The notes: generated from the letters alone by a model not told the origin. DNA of 64,000 nt from Mesorhizobium sp. M8A.F.Ca.ET.218.01.1.1 (GCF_004791165.1 NZ_SRUZ01000003.1:744001-808000), one strand, 5' to 3'; shown: positions 15,888 through 25,625, counted from the first letter of the stretch. Translations and numbers: made by a program.

Positions 15888-16385
15888 ATGCAAATCGTGG
15901 CTACCACTGTCGACCATGCCGGCACTCCGGTGGTGGAGTTCCAGGGCGAGGGAGGCGAACAGATCGCAGTGACCCTGGACGCCCCGACGACCCTGTCCGA
16001 CGGCGAGTTGATTGCGAGGGCCAAGGTCATGCTGCTCCATGCGGCCCAATTCGAGGACGGCGCCCCAAACGGACCCTCCGAGCCCAACAACCGGGAGGCG
16101 TCCCTGTACACCCTCGAATACCAGGAAAAGGGCCGGATCCGCGCGGTAACCGGCTTGTCGTTTCCAAGCGTTCAGGCAGCTGCTGAGGAATGCAAACGCT
16201 CCGCCGAGGACCTGTGGCAAGACGCACTGTCACGGGGCGAAGCGCCGCTCGGATGGGCCGTGCGTGCGCGCGACGAACATGGCACGGTGGTGGCGACGGT
16301 CGACTTCGCTGACCTGCAGCGGGAGGCTGCCGCCGTCGATCCACGAAAAACCAGCAAGTCCGGCCCTGATGAGCCCTTCAGCTGA
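15888..16385 (+). CDS. hypothetical protein, C-terminal half resembling DUF6894
   Basis: A 165-residue soluble protein. Residues 1-55 form a beta-rich segment (MQIVATTVDHAGTPVVEFQG); residues 75-150 contain FPSVQAAAEECKRSAEDLWQDAL followed by GWAVRARDEHGTVVATVDFADL, the helix-plus-strand pattern of the small rhizobial DUF6894 family. AGGAGG precedes the ATG. Last gene of the EcfG-type operon starting at 15376. Confidence 0.7.
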   Translation: MQIVATTVDHAGTPVVEFQGEGGEQIAVTLDAPTTLSDGELIARAKVMLLHAAQFEDGAPNGPSEPNNREASLYTLEYQEKGRIRAVTGLSFPSVQAAAEECKRSAEDLWQDALSRGEAPLGWAVRARDEHGTVVATVDFADLQREAAAVDPRKTSKSGPDEPFS

Positions 16386-16439
16386 TCGCTGACGGCCTGC
16401 ACAGATCCGGCCGTGCGCGGATACGGCGGAAAAGTCCCA

Positions 16440-17363
16440 ATGCGACTGCCCTCTTGGCCTACACTTGCTGTGGCGGTTCTGGCGGCCACGGGGCTCGCTT
16501 CGGCCACTTTGTGGTATCTGACCGAAGTTCAGGCGCCGTATTCGCCTGATGATCCGTTGTTTTCTGAGGCCGGCGATGCAGCGCGCGGCCAGCTTGTCTT
16601 CGCTGCGGGTGGCTGCGCTTCCTGTCATACAACTCCCGGGCAACCCGATGATTTGAAACTCGGAGGCGGCTTGGCGCTCGCCTCGCCCTTTGGCACATTT
16701 CGGCCGCCCAATATCTCCCCCGATCCAGTGGACGGCATTGGGGCGTGGACGGTCGCGGATCTTGCGAACGCGTTGATCGGCGGCGTCTCGCCTTCGCGGG
16801 AGCATTATTATCCGGTATTTCCCTATACGAGTTTTACCGGGATGAAGGTGGGGGATGTAAAAGATCTGTACGTCTATTTACGGACCCTCCCCAAAGTGGC
16901 CGGGCGCGCGCCGCCGCACCGCCCGAAGCTTCTTTTCCGCATCCGCCGGTCCGTCGGGCTATGGAAGCTGATGTTTTTTCGCCAAGGACAGAACGCCAGC
17001 CACCTCACTGGAGATCCCGTGCATGACCGGGGTGCCTACCTGGTTGAAACGGTCTCTCATTGCGCCGAATGTCATTCCGCGCGCAACGTTTTCGGTGCGA
17101 TCAAACCGGATACGCGGTTTGCGGGCGGTGTCGACCCGCAAGGAACCGGCTTCGTTCCCAACATCACCCAGGCAAGACTGCGCGAATGGACCGAGGATGA
17201 CATCGCCACCATGCTCGAAACCGGCGAGACGCCCAATCACGGCCGGGTTGGATCGTCCATGGCCGACGTCGTGAAGAACACCGCCATGTTGCCCGACAGC
17301 GACCGTCGGGCGATCGCACGCTACATCAAAGCCCTGTCGGCCGTAGCCACGCCGCATCCGTAA
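16440..17363 (+). CDS. diheme cytochrome c
   Basis: A 307-residue c-type cytochrome with an uncleaved or cleaved N-terminal hydrophobic segment (PTLAVAVLAATGLASATLWY) directing it to the periplasmic face. Two heme c sites are seen: CASCH near residue 63 and CAECH near residue 209. The layout matches the membrane-bound cytochrome subunits that pair with dehydrogenases, as in alcohol dehydrogenase subunit II but with two hemes. It sits tail-to-tail with the cox cluster, so it may deliver electrons to that oxidase. Confidence 0.85.
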   Translation: MRLPSWPTLAVAVLAATGLASATLWYLTEVQAPYSPDDPLFSEAGDAARGQLVFAAGGCASCHTTPGQPDDLKLGGGLALASPFGTFRPPNISPDPVDGIGAWTVADLANALIGGVSPSREHYYPVFPYTSFTGMKVGDVKDLYVYLRTLPKVAGRAPPHRPKLLFRIRRSVGLWKLMFFRQGQNASHLTGDPVHDRGAYLVETVSHCAECHSARNVFGAIKPDTRFAGGVDPQGTGFVPNITQARLREWTEDDIATMLETGETPNHGRVGSSMADVVKNTAMLPDSDRRAIARYIKALSAVATPHP

Positions 17364-17440
17364 GGCCCCACCGTCGCGGGTCGATCTGCTTTCCGGTCTA
17401 CGACTACCAGGATCCGCCAGGCCGGCGCGCCGGGTAGGTG

Positions 17441-17857
17441 TCATTGAGCGTAAAGATACGCGGCCAGGTCGCGGGCTTCTCGCTCCGAGATTCCTGTTAC
17501 GGGCATTGCCGTTCGGGGAGAGAAGGTTTTCGGCGAGACGATCCAGGCGACGAGATTGTCGGGACGGTTTTCCAGCACGCCGGCAATGTATACGCGCTTC
17601 GATAGTTCTGTCAGCGGCGCGCCGGTCTGGCCGTCGGCACCTTCTATGCCGGGGATGGTGTGGCAACCCGAGCAACCGTAGCGACGGAAAATCTCTGGAG
17701 CATGGTCGGCATTGCCGCCGGTCATCATCCTGGCGGTGGCCGCCTTGGTGTTGTTGTCGCGCACGACATTCGTCGCGACAAGCGCGGCCGACGCAGCAAG
17801 AACGGTCACGGCGATGAAGCCGACCGGGCCGGAGATAAAGGCAGGATGGTCAGGCAT
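17441..17857 (-). CDS. membrane-anchored monoheme cytochrome c
   Basis: A 138-residue cytochrome c with an N-terminal membrane anchor (about residues 8-28) and one heme site, CSGCH, followed by LTELSKRVYIAGVLENRPDN and the sixth-ligand region TAMPVTGISEREARDLAAYL with Met. It overlaps the ctaG gene by 8 bases and is the last gene of the leftward cox operon. A direct electron donor to the oxidase is inferred. Confidence 0.85.
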   Translation of the reverse strand: MPDHPAFISGPVGFIAVTVLAASAALVATNVVRDNNTKAATARMMTGGNADHAPEIFRRYGCSGCHTIPGIEGADGQTGAPLTELSKRVYIAGVLENRPDNLVAWIVSPKTFSPRTAMPVTGISEREARDLAAYLYAQ

Positions 17858-18728
17858 TTTGCATCCCCCTGTCGCCTGAGCCACGGATCCAGAGCGCCAG
17901 CATGACCATTGCCACACCCGCATAGATGGTGCCGGCCGGCACCCACATGATCATGCCCGCCAGTTGCTGGTCTTCCAGGGGTGTCAGTCCCCACGCCATG
18001 GCCGTCTGCGTCTGCGCGACGTAGAGCACGCGCGGCGCCAACGCCATCAACGCCCCGAGCACGCTGGTGTGGATCATGGTCACGAACAGATGCCACGCGG
18101 CGACCCCATGGTCGCTTCTCCAGACCATCGCCCACCAGAACAGTATCGCCGTGGCGAGGAAGCTGAGATGCTGGAAACGGTGCAGGGTCGCATCTGTCAC
18201 GGCCGTGTCGAACAGGATCGGCACATGCCACGCCCAGATGGCCACGCCGTGAAGGATCGTCGCATTCGCCGCGCTCGTGCACCAATCCCATGGCCGTCGC
18301 AGCAGGGGCGAGCGCATTGCCGCAGCAGCCATGTGGCGCGTGCGCCTGGGCAATCCCCATAGCAGGATTCCGGCCGGCCGCGCGAAGACGATCAGCGGAG
18401 CCGAGACGGCCATGACGACCTCATGCTCGATCATGTGGAAGGTGAAAAGATGTTCCCCCAGCCAGTGCAGTGGGGACATCAGCGAGCCGGCGAGCGTCAG
18501 CAAGCCGCCGGCATAAAGCAGCGCACTGATCAGCGTGGCGCCGGGCCGTCTGGTTCGCCACGCCAGCCTTGTCACGCCCAGTCCAAACAGTATAGCGAGG
18601 ACCGCGAGCGGCATGACGATCCATGGATCGAACGTCCAGGACCCTCCAGCACCATGCGTCTCGTCGCCATGCGCCATGGCCGGAGTGGCGACCATGAACA
18701 GGATTGACGTGCGGATCAGCGTTGGCAT
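17850..18728 (-). CDS. ctaG: cytochrome c oxidase assembly protein (caa3-type CtaG family)
   Basis: A 292-residue polytopic membrane protein of the Caa3-CtaG family. A signal-like N-terminus ends in PAMAHGDE, followed by about seven membrane segments; the histidine-rich motifs HMIEHEVVMAVSAPL, LHGVAIWAWHVPILFDTAV and HRFQHLSFLATAILFWWAMV are diagnostic. These proteins help insert copper into subunit I of caa3-type oxidases. The ATG at 18728 overlaps the upstream small membrane gene by 13 bases. Distinct from the Cox11-type CtaG. Confidence 0.86.
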   Translation of the reverse strand: MPTLIRTSILFMVATPAMAHGDETHGAGGSWTFDPWIVMPLAVLAILFGLGVTRLAWRTRRPGATLISALLYAGGLLTLAGSLMSPLHWLGEHLFTFHMIEHEVVMAVSAPLIVFARPAGILLWGLPRRTRHMAAAAMRSPLLRRPWDWCTSAANATILHGVAIWAWHVPILFDTAVTDATLHRFQHLSFLATAILFWWAMVWRSDHGVAAWHLFVTMIHTSVLGALMALAPRVLYVAQTQTAMAWGLTPLEDQQLAGMIMWVPAGTIYAGVAMVMLALWIRGSGDRGMQNA

Positions 18729-19024
18729 GGGTCCAGCACCATTGCGGCCGTCCCCTGCAGGGCCAGCGCGAACAAAAAGGCGAGCGCGATAAGGAAGCCG
18801 GTATCGACGACGAATCGCCCGGTTTTTCCCAGTCCCTGCAATCCAACTCGCGACACGACGATGCCTGCGATCGCGAAGACGATCAGAAGGCCGCAGAAGA
18901 TCGCGGTCCAAGAGACATTCTGCCGGCAATCCAAATAGGGCGTGACCTGCCCAAGCTGGGTGCTGAGCCCCCAGGCCGCGAGGGGAAGCAGAAGTCCGAT
19001 GTGTCTTAGCCAGGTTTTGGTCAA
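18716..19024 (-). CDS. small cox-cluster membrane protein (subunit III/IV-like accessory)
   Basis: A 102-residue protein with three predicted membrane segments. I place the start at the TTG at 19024, whose TG also serves the TGA stop of the preceding gene (TTGA overlap); the peptide then begins MTKTWLRHIGLLLPLAAWG. The position between subunit III and ctaG corresponds to the small accessory gene of alternative rhizobial oxidase clusters such as coxMNOP of Bradyrhizobium; sequence alone does not show which subunit it replaces. Confidence 0.7.
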   Translation of the reverse strand: MTKTWLRHIGLLLPLAAWGLSTQLGQVTPYLDCRQNVSWTAIFCGLLIVFAIAGIVVSRVGLQGLGKTGRFVVDTGFLIALAFLFALALQGTAAMVLDPCQR

Positions 19025-19623
19025 AGCCGTGGGACCCAATAAAGGCAGGCATACATCGGCAACCACGTCGCGACCACGAAGTTCCAGTACATCGCATTGT
19101 CGTTGACGTCACCGAAGCGGCGCGGATTGTCGGCGTGTCGTGAAAACATCAGGCAGGTCAGCACCAGGGTCTCGACCAGATCGGTCAGGATATGCGTGGT
19201 GTGGAGGCCGAGCATGACCCACACGATCGAGCCGTAGGCATTCTGGTCCCATTTGATGTGCATTGCGGGGAATTCGAAAGCGCGCAAGATAAGCGGCACA
19301 ATGCCGACGAGCGACATGACAATCAGCCCGATGCGAACCTTGCGAAGATCCTGTTGGCGTGCCCAGCGGTTGACGAGGATGTTGGGCAGCACGCTCAGAA
19401 CCAGGAACACCGTAAGCGTCGTCCCCGCCACCAGGTCAGGCGGTGCGGCATCGAGAGGCCACTGCGGCGCCAGACTCATCAGATAGAGATAGACTACGAT
19501 CGCCAAGGCAAAGCCGGTGCCTTCGATCAGCATGAAGGCCAGGGTCCCCCACCAACTCTGGCTCGCCGTGCCGAGGCCATGCGGAGGAAGGTGGGCGAGA
19601 TCGATGACGACTTTGTCCTTCAT
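19021..19623 (-). CDS. coxC: cytochrome c oxidase subunit III
   Basis: A 200-residue protein with five membrane segments, the short form of subunit III lacking the first two helices. FMLIEGTGFALAIV carries the conserved Glu, GLHTTHILTDLVE is the histidine signature, and it ends with NAMYWNFVVATWLPMYACLYW as usual. The start overlaps the end of subunit I (ATGA). Structural subunit stabilising the catalytic core in the cytoplasmic membrane. Confidence 0.9.
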   Translation of the reverse strand: MKDKVVIDLAHLPPHGLGTASQSWWGTLAFMLIEGTGFALAIVVYLYLMSLAPQWPLDAAPPDLVAGTTLTVFLVLSVLPNILVNRWARQQDLRKVRIGLIVMSLVGIVPLILRAFEFPAMHIKWDQNAYGSIVWVMLGLHTTHILTDLVETLVLTCLMFSRHADNPRRFGDVNDNAMYWNFVVATWLPMYACLYWVPRL

Positions 19624-21527
19624 GCTTCATCCTCCGGCACGCCTTTCGGCCAGAACCAGCCAATGAGCGTGATCGCCAGCGGTATCGAGCCCCATACGAC
19701 GGCCCATGGGCTGAAGATCGACCAGATCAGCATCAGCGTGCTTGCCAGCGCCGCCCATAGCGGCCAGATGGAGTCTCCGGGCGATGCCTCACGCGCTTCC
19801 GGCGATGCGTGAACGACGCTGCTGGTCAGCAGTTCCCGGCGGTCGACCCGCAGTCCGCTGGCGACCGGCACAGCTTCGATGTCATCGGACAAGGGATCGA
19901 GGCGATCCACTACCGGCAGCCGCGCGAAATTGTAGGGGGGCGGTGGCGACGAGGTTGCCCATTCCAGCGTCCTGGCGCCCCAAGGATTGGCTGGCGCCAA
20001 GGATCCTGATCTGGCGCTGCGTATGGCGTCGACGAAAAACAGCAGGAAACCCAATGCGAGGATGACGGCGCTGAGGCTGATGAACAGGTTCAAACCGGAC
20101 CAGGGCATCTCCGGCTGGTAGGTGTAGATGCGGCGCGGCATGCCTTGCAGGCCAAGAATGTGCATGGGGAAAAAAGTCAGGTTGAACCCCGTGAAGATCA
20201 GGCCGAATATCCAGCGGCCAAGCGTCTCGCTCATCATTCGCCCGGTGAACTTCGGAAACCAGTAATAGACCGCGCCCAGCAACGGAAACACCGCGCCGCC
20301 GACCAGCACATAGTGGAAATGGGCGACGACGAAATAGGTGTCGTGAACCTGCGTGTCGAAGGGAACGGAGGCCACCATCACCCCGGTCAGGCCGCCGATG
20401 ACGAATATGACCATGAAGCCGATGACGAACAGGAACGGCGTCTTGAACACGGGCCGGCCGGCCCACATCGTTGCCAGCCAGCAGAAGATCTGCAGCCCCG
20501 CCGGAACGGCGATGGCCATGCTTGAAGCGGTGAAGAAACTCTCCCCGAGGCGCGGCAGCCCAGCGACGAACATGTGATGAACCCATAGCCCGAACGCCAG
20601 GACGCCGGTGGCGATCAGGGCCATGACCATGCCCAGGTAACCGAACACGGGCCGCCTCGTGAATGTCGCCACGATCGTCGAAACCATCCCCACCGCCGGC
20701 AGGAAGATGATGTAGACCTCCGGGTGGCCGAAGAACCAGAACAGGTGCTGCCACAACAGCACGTCGCCACCTTCGGCGGGGTTGAAGAAATGCGTACCTA
20801 CCAGGCGATCCAGGATAAGGGAGGAGCTGGCGACCATGATCGCTGGCATCGCCATGATGACGAGAAACGACGTGACCAGCATCGACCAGACAAACAGCGG
20901 AATCCTGTCGAGTGACATGCCCGGGGCGCGTTGCTTGAAGACGGTGACGACGATTTCGACGGCCACGGCGAGTGCCGATACCTCGGTGAAGGTGATCATC
21001 TGCGCCCAGATATCGGCCCGCTTTCCGGCGCCGTACTCCGGGCCGGCGAGGGGTACATAGGCGAACCACCCGACATCGGGACCGGTGTCGACAGCGAAAG
21101 CGATCCAGAGCAGTAGCCCGCCAGCGAGATACACCCAGTAGGAGAACGCGTTGAGCCTGGGGAAGGCGATGTTGCGCGTTCCCACCATCAACGGCACTAG
21201 ATAGATCGCCATTGCCTGCATGACGGGCACGGCAAAGAGGAACATCATGTTCGTGCCGTGCATCGTGAAGATCTGATTGTAGCGATCCGGGCCGATGAAG
21301 CGGGCTTCGGGTTGCGCGAGTTGCAGCCGTATCAACAGCGACAGCACCCCACCCAGGGCCAGGAAGACGAAGGCCGTGGTGACGTAGCGCCGGCCGATGA
21401 TCTTGTGATCGACCGTGGACAGCGCGCCCCACAGCCCGGACGGCGTCGACCAGATCGCCGTGAGGCGACGGTGGAGTTCGGACCCTTCCATTGAACTGTC
21501 ACGCAGCCCGTCGCCATCCTGCGTCAT
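19620..21527 (-). CDS. coxA: cytochrome c oxidase subunit I (alternative caa3-type) with altered proton-channel residues
   Basis: A 635-residue heme-copper oxidase core. Heme and copper ligands are intact: H90 in MHGTNM, H268 and Tyr272 in GHPEVY, H317-H318 in WVHHMF, H403 and H405 in AHFHYV, and Glu270. But the D-channel entrance Asp is Asn119 (RNIAFPRLN) and the K-channel Lys is Gln346 (PAGLQIFCW). Two extra C-terminal membrane helices (about 570-630) resemble part of subunit III/IV. It reduces oxygen to water; proton pumping may differ from canonical A1 enzymes. Overlaps both neighbours by ATGA. Confidence 0.92.
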   Translation of the reverse strand: MTQDGDGLRDSSMEGSELHRRLTAIWSTPSGLWGALSTVDHKIIGRRYVTTAFVFLALGGVLSLLIRLQLAQPEARFIGPDRYNQIFTMHGTNMMFLFAVPVMQAMAIYLVPLMVGTRNIAFPRLNAFSYWVYLAGGLLLWIAFAVDTGPDVGWFAYVPLAGPEYGAGKRADIWAQMITFTEVSALAVAVEIVVTVFKQRAPGMSLDRIPLFVWSMLVTSFLVIMAMPAIMVASSSLILDRLVGTHFFNPAEGGDVLLWQHLFWFFGHPEVYIIFLPAVGMVSTIVATFTRRPVFGYLGMVMALIATGVLAFGLWVHHMFVAGLPRLGESFFTASSMAIAVPAGLQIFCWLATMWAGRPVFKTPFLFVIGFMVIFVIGGLTGVMVASVPFDTQVHDTYFVVAHFHYVLVGGAVFPLLGAVYYWFPKFTGRMMSETLGRWIFGLIFTGFNLTFFPMHILGLQGMPRRIYTYQPEMPWSGLNLFISLSAVILALGFLLFFVDAIRSARSGSLAPANPWGARTLEWATSSPPPPYNFARLPVVDRLDPLSDDIEAVPVASGLRVDRRELLTSSVVHASPEAREASPGDSIWPLWAALASTLMLIWSIFSPWAVVWGSIPLAITLIGWFWPKGVPEDEA

Positions 21528-22519
21528 TTAAGGCTCTCCATATAGGCGGAGATATTTCGCAGCTCGATGCTCGTCAGCGGAACCATCGGCATGTTGTTTC
21601 CGGGTTTGAGCGTCTGCGGATCGGCTATCCAGGCCGCCAGCGAGCCGCGGGTGGTTTCCAGCAGCCCGGCGGCGATCGTCCGCCGGCCGCCAACATGCGT
21701 GAGGTCAGGCCCGGTCGTGCCGCCGGCAGGCGTGCCGCGGACCGTGTGGCAGGCAGCACAGGGTTTTGCCATGAACGACGCCTGCCCGGCGGCTATGTCG
21801 GGATCGGCCGACCCGGCAGCGTCCAGGCGTTGGGTTGCGGCCCAGCCTTCAAAGGCGGCCTGCGTTTCGGCGATGACCAGGATGGCCATGTGGCTGTGCT
21901 GGAGGCCGCAGAACTCCGCACATTGCCCGCGATAGACGCCCGGCTTTTCAGCCCTGAGCAGTAGGCTGTTGGTCCGACCGGGGACAAGGTCCTGCTTGCC
22001 CGCGAGGCTCGGCACCCAGAAGGAGTGAATCACGTCGGGGCTTTCGAGCCGGAGCCGCACATCCCTGCCGACGGGTATGTGGATTTCATTGGCGGTCTGA
22101 AAGCCAGGGCCTGCCGGGGAATCGGCATAAAAGACCTGCCACCACCATTGCTGTCCTCGCACGGTGATGGTCAGGGCGGTGCTGTCGGGAAGACCGATGT
22201 TGCGCGTGGTGTAGAAGCTGGCGATGGTCATCCCGGCGATGATGACAACGGTCGCGGCGATCGCCGCCGATACCGCCACGGTCAGCGGCTTTTCGGATCC
22301 GGTCGCTTGGCTCGCAACGCTGCGGCGTGCACGCACGAGCGCCAGCACAAGCATCATCATGACAAGGATCCAGATGACCGTGCATACCGCGACGATGCCG
22401 ACGATGAGGTGCTCGACATGGATGGCCGGTGCGCCCTTGGCGCCGAGCGCCGACTGATAGCCGCCGCAGCCCGACGCGAGGACAAGGACGGATAGCGGGA
22501 GGGCGCGGTGCGTCTTCAA
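21524..22519 (-). CDS. coxB: cytochrome c oxidase subunit II with fused cytochrome c domain
   Basis: A 331-residue lipoprotein-like subunit II. The N-terminal signal ends LVLASGCGG, two membrane helices follow, and the CuA site is complete (CAEFCGLQHSHM). A C-terminal cytochrome c domain carries CAACH and a distal Met in NNMPMVPLT, making this a caa3-type subunit. It takes electrons from cytochrome c to CuA. The only suitable start is the TTG at 22519, which overlaps the TGA of the preceding cytochrome gene (TTGA). Layout equals CoxM of rhizobial alternative oxidases. Confidence 0.9.
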   Translation of the reverse strand: MKTHRALPLSVLVLASGCGGYQSALGAKGAPAIHVEHLIVGIVAVCTVIWILVMMMLVLALVRARRSVASQATGSEKPLTVAVSAAIAATVVIIAGMTIASFYTTRNIGLPDSTALTITVRGQQWWWQVFYADSPAGPGFQTANEIHIPVGRDVRLRLESPDVIHSFWVPSLAGKQDLVPGRTNSLLLRAEKPGVYRGQCAEFCGLQHSHMAILVIAETQAAFEGWAATQRLDAAGSADPDIAAGQASFMAKPCAACHTVRGTPAGGTTGPDLTHVGGRRTIAAGLLETTRGSLAAWIADPQTLKPGNNMPMVPLTSIELRNISAYMESLK

Positions 22520-23118
22520 GGTGTCGGCCCCTGATCCGGGTGAACGCCCGCCGGCCCTTCGTCGAAGAGTATCTTCGCCGGCCCGCGATTCTCGGCCGGG
22601 CGGGTCTGCCTGTCGTCGTTGCGGCTCGGCGCGGCCACCTTCGGCTTGTAGGACCCGATCGTCTGCACATACCCGGCAAGCTGCCAGATCTGTTCCGAGG
22701 TCATCCGGTCGCGAAAGGCTGGCATGCCATGCGGGCGGCCGTCCCGAATGGAGGCGACGATCGAGACCATTTCGGGGCCGTAAAGCCACCAGCCATCGAG
22801 GAAGGAGGGACCGACGCCGCCGCGGCCGTCGCCATGGCAGGAGCCGCAACCGAACCACGCATAAAGCCGCTTGCCCTGGCTGAGGTTCCAGGCGTCGGAT
22901 TCATAAGGTTTGCCGATTGCGAAATAGCTTTCGGGAGGCGATCCGCTGATGCCGTTTGGCATCAGCTTGATGCGGTCGAGATTGGCCGAGAGGGGTGGGT
23001 CGAGGCGAAGCTCTCTCGGCTGCCGGAACCATCCCAGGATCGCCCCGGAAGCGGCAAGGAATAGAACTCCCGCCAGCGCGAACACTGCCTTCGAAGAGCT
23101 GGAAACCTTCTCTGCCAA
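22516..23118 (-). CDS. membrane-anchored cytochrome c, first gene of the cox operon
   Basis: A 200-residue protein with an N-terminal anchor (VFALAGVLFLAASGAILGWF) and one heme motif, CGSCH, at about residue 92, followed by HGDGRGGVGPSFLDG and MPAFRDRMTSEQIWQLAGYV with the distal Met. The proline-rich C-terminus is probably unstructured. I place the start at the TTG at 23118 because GGAGGG lies five bases before it and no ATG fits. It likely feeds electrons to the oxidase encoded downstream. The operon reads 23118 leftwards to 17441 with overlapping genes throughout. Confidence 0.82.
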   Translation of the reverse strand: MAEKVSSSSKAVFALAGVLFLAASGAILGWFRQPRELRLDPPLSANLDRIKLMPNGISGSPPESYFAIGKPYESDAWNLSQGKRLYAWFGCGSCHGDGRGGVGPSFLDGWWLYGPEMVSIVASIRDGRPHGMPAFRDRMTSEQIWQLAGYVQTIGSYKPKVAAPSRNDDRQTRPAENRGPAKILFDEGPAGVHPDQGPTP

Positions 23119-23228
23119 GCGGCCCTCCGCCCGAGAGCAATCCCAGGAGCGACTAGAATGGTTTCGGCCCGGAATTGCGTTAAACAATGAGATAGAGCGA
23201 TCCTCGTGGAAAGATACCGCTCTGGAAT

Positions 23229-25625
23229 TCAACCATCAGGACCGGTGCGCGATCGGCTGAGACGGACCGGCAAGAGTTTGTAGGATGGCGTCTTCGACTT
23301 CGGGTCGTGATGCGCCAGCGGGAACAGCGGGTTCGTCTCAGGATAATAGGCCGCGCAGCAACCCTTCGGGATGTCATAGGCGACGACCTTCAAGTTCGTC
23401 ACGACGCGAGCGGTCGCCGCGTCGATTGCTGTCGTCAGGTCGACGTTCTCGCCCTCGGCGAGCCCCAGACGCGCAATGTCCTTTCGGTTCAGGAACACGA
23501 CCCGGCGCGTGCCGCTGATGCCGCGGAAACGGTCGCTGTAACCGTAGATCGTGGTGTTGAACTGGTCGTTGGAGCGAAGCGTCGCGAGATGGAGGACATC
23601 GGCGCTCCGCTCAGTCCCCAACTCCGGAAAAAGTCTTTCCGGCGTGATGAAATTCGCCTTGCCGCTTTGTGTCACCCATTTGCGCTCGCGCGCCGGCAAC
23701 GGCCTGGCGAAGCCCCCCGGTTTGAAAAGCCGCTTGTTGAAGTCCTTGAAGGTTTCCGGGTAGGTGCGCTCGATGGCGTCCCGTATTTCGGCATAGTTGC
23801 CGACCCAGGCGTCCCATGGAACCTTGGTGTCACCGAGCGTGGCCTTGGCGATGCCGGCGACGATGGCCGGTTCCGAAAGGAGTTCCGTGCTCGCGGGTTG
23901 AGCTTGGCCGCGCGACCCATGGAAATGGGCGATGGAGCTTTCCATGGAGACCGCTTGAGGGCCTGTCGCCTGTTCGTCCACTTCGATACGCCCCAGACAG
24001 GGGAGCAGGTAGGCGATCTCGCCATGCACGACATGGCTACGGTTCAGCTTCGTCGCGATCTGAACGCTCAGGCGCAGTTTGCGCCATCCCTGTTCCATTG
24101 CGTCGGTATCTGGGACCGCTTTCAGGAAATTGCCGCCGAGGCTGATGAAAGCACGGGATTGGCCATTCATGATGGCTTCGCATGTCTCCACCGTCGAGCG
24201 GCCGGTCCAGCGCGGCGGTTGGAAGCCATACAGCTCGGCGAGCTTGTCCAATGGGACGAGACCCGGCTTTTCCGTGATCCCGACGGTGCGCTAGCCCTGC
24301 ACGTTGGAATGCCCGCGCACGGCGCAGATATTTGCCCCGGGCTTGCCGATATTGCCGCGCAGCAAGGCAAGATTGCAGACCATATGGACGTTCTGGACCC
24401 CCATCAGATGTTGCGTCAGCCCCATGCCATAGACGGACAGCACTGCATCGGCGTTGGCATAGGTCGCAGCGGCCTGCATCATCTGGTCGCGACTGAGGCC
24501 GGAGACACGCTCCAGCTCCTCCCAGCGATGACCACGGCACGCCTCAGCGAATTCTTCAAACCCGGTCGTGTGCTGATTGATGAAATCGTGGTCGAGCACG
24601 TGTTTCTTGTCGGCTGCGCGCATTGAGGCCGCGAACGCGACCATTGCCGCATTGCCGGGATCTTTCGGCTTGCCATCCTCCCCCGCAACGATGCTTTTGC
24701 CGGAGGCCTTTAGAATGTCGTCGGCCTCGATCAGCGCCTTGCAGACGCCGAACAGCGCCGCGATATCGCCGCCATTGTTGACCTGGTAGTATTCCGACGA
24801 AATCTTCGTCTCTTTGCCGGTCAGCATCTGGACGGGCGATTGCGGATTGACGAAGCGCTCCAGGCCACGCTCGTGAAGCAGGTTGAAGGTGACGATCTTT
24901 ACGCCGCGATTGACTGCATCCTGAAGGTCGTGGAGCAGGCGAGGCGACGACGTTCCGACATTCTGGGCGATGTAGAATATGCAGTCGGTGTTTTCGAAGT
25001 CCGACAGGATCGCCGTGCCGACCGAGGCGCCGATGCTTTCGGGAAGAGCCACCGACGAGCTTTCGTGGCACATGTTCGAACTGTCGGGCAGATTGTTGCT
25101 GCCATACATGCGAGCGAACAGCTGATACATGTAGCTGGTCTCGAGCGAGGCGCGCCCTGAGGTGTAGAGGTCGACCTGCCGCGGATCGAGCGCACGCAGT
25201 TCCCGTCCGATCTCGGCGAATGCTTCGCTCCACGCCACCGGTAGGTACCTGTCCGTGGCTGCATCCCAGCGCATGGGATGGGTCAACCGCCCCTGTTCCT
25301 CCAGATCATGGTCCGCCCAGCGTTCCAGTTCGCCCAGAGTGTGCTTCTCGAAAAAATCTGGGCCGGCGCGCCGCGACGTGACTTCCCAAGCCGTCGCCTT
25401 CGCGCCGTTCTCACAGAACTCGAGCGGGTGCGTCTTGGCCGGCTTCGCCCAGGCACAGCTGACGCACATATAGCCTTCCGGCTTGTTCTGCACCGCCAGC
25501 AGCTTCGGCCCTTTGAGAGGCACGTGTTCCTGGACTGTGATTGCTGTGACAGATTTTGCGGAGCCCCAGCCGCCGGCCGGTCCGCCATACGGTTTGCGTG
25601 GCGAGCGACGCGATTCCGAAGTCAT
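23229..25625 (-). pseudogene. FdhF/YdeP-family molybdopterin oxidoreductase interrupted by an amber codon
   Basis: A 799-codon frame runs from the ATG at 25625 to 23229 and is open except for one TAG at 24293-24291. The N-terminal part (PYGGPAGGWGS, CVSCAWAKPAKTHPLEFCENGAKAT) and the C-terminal part ending SKTPSYKLLPVRL fit the formate-dehydrogenase-alpha-like YdeP family, which bind bis-MGD and an iron-sulfur cluster. The stop falls in GHSNVQG-x-RTVGI, where relatives have Asp. Without suppression the protein would end at residue 444, losing half the cofactor pocket. An EcfG-type promoter lies 51 bases upstream. Confidence 0.85.

Noticed and set aside
19086..19110. GGAAC-N16-GGTT on the minus strand inside the oxidase subunit III gene
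   Set aside because: It falls in the conserved coding segment YWNFVVATWLP, so it is probably chance; I do not annotate it as a promoter.
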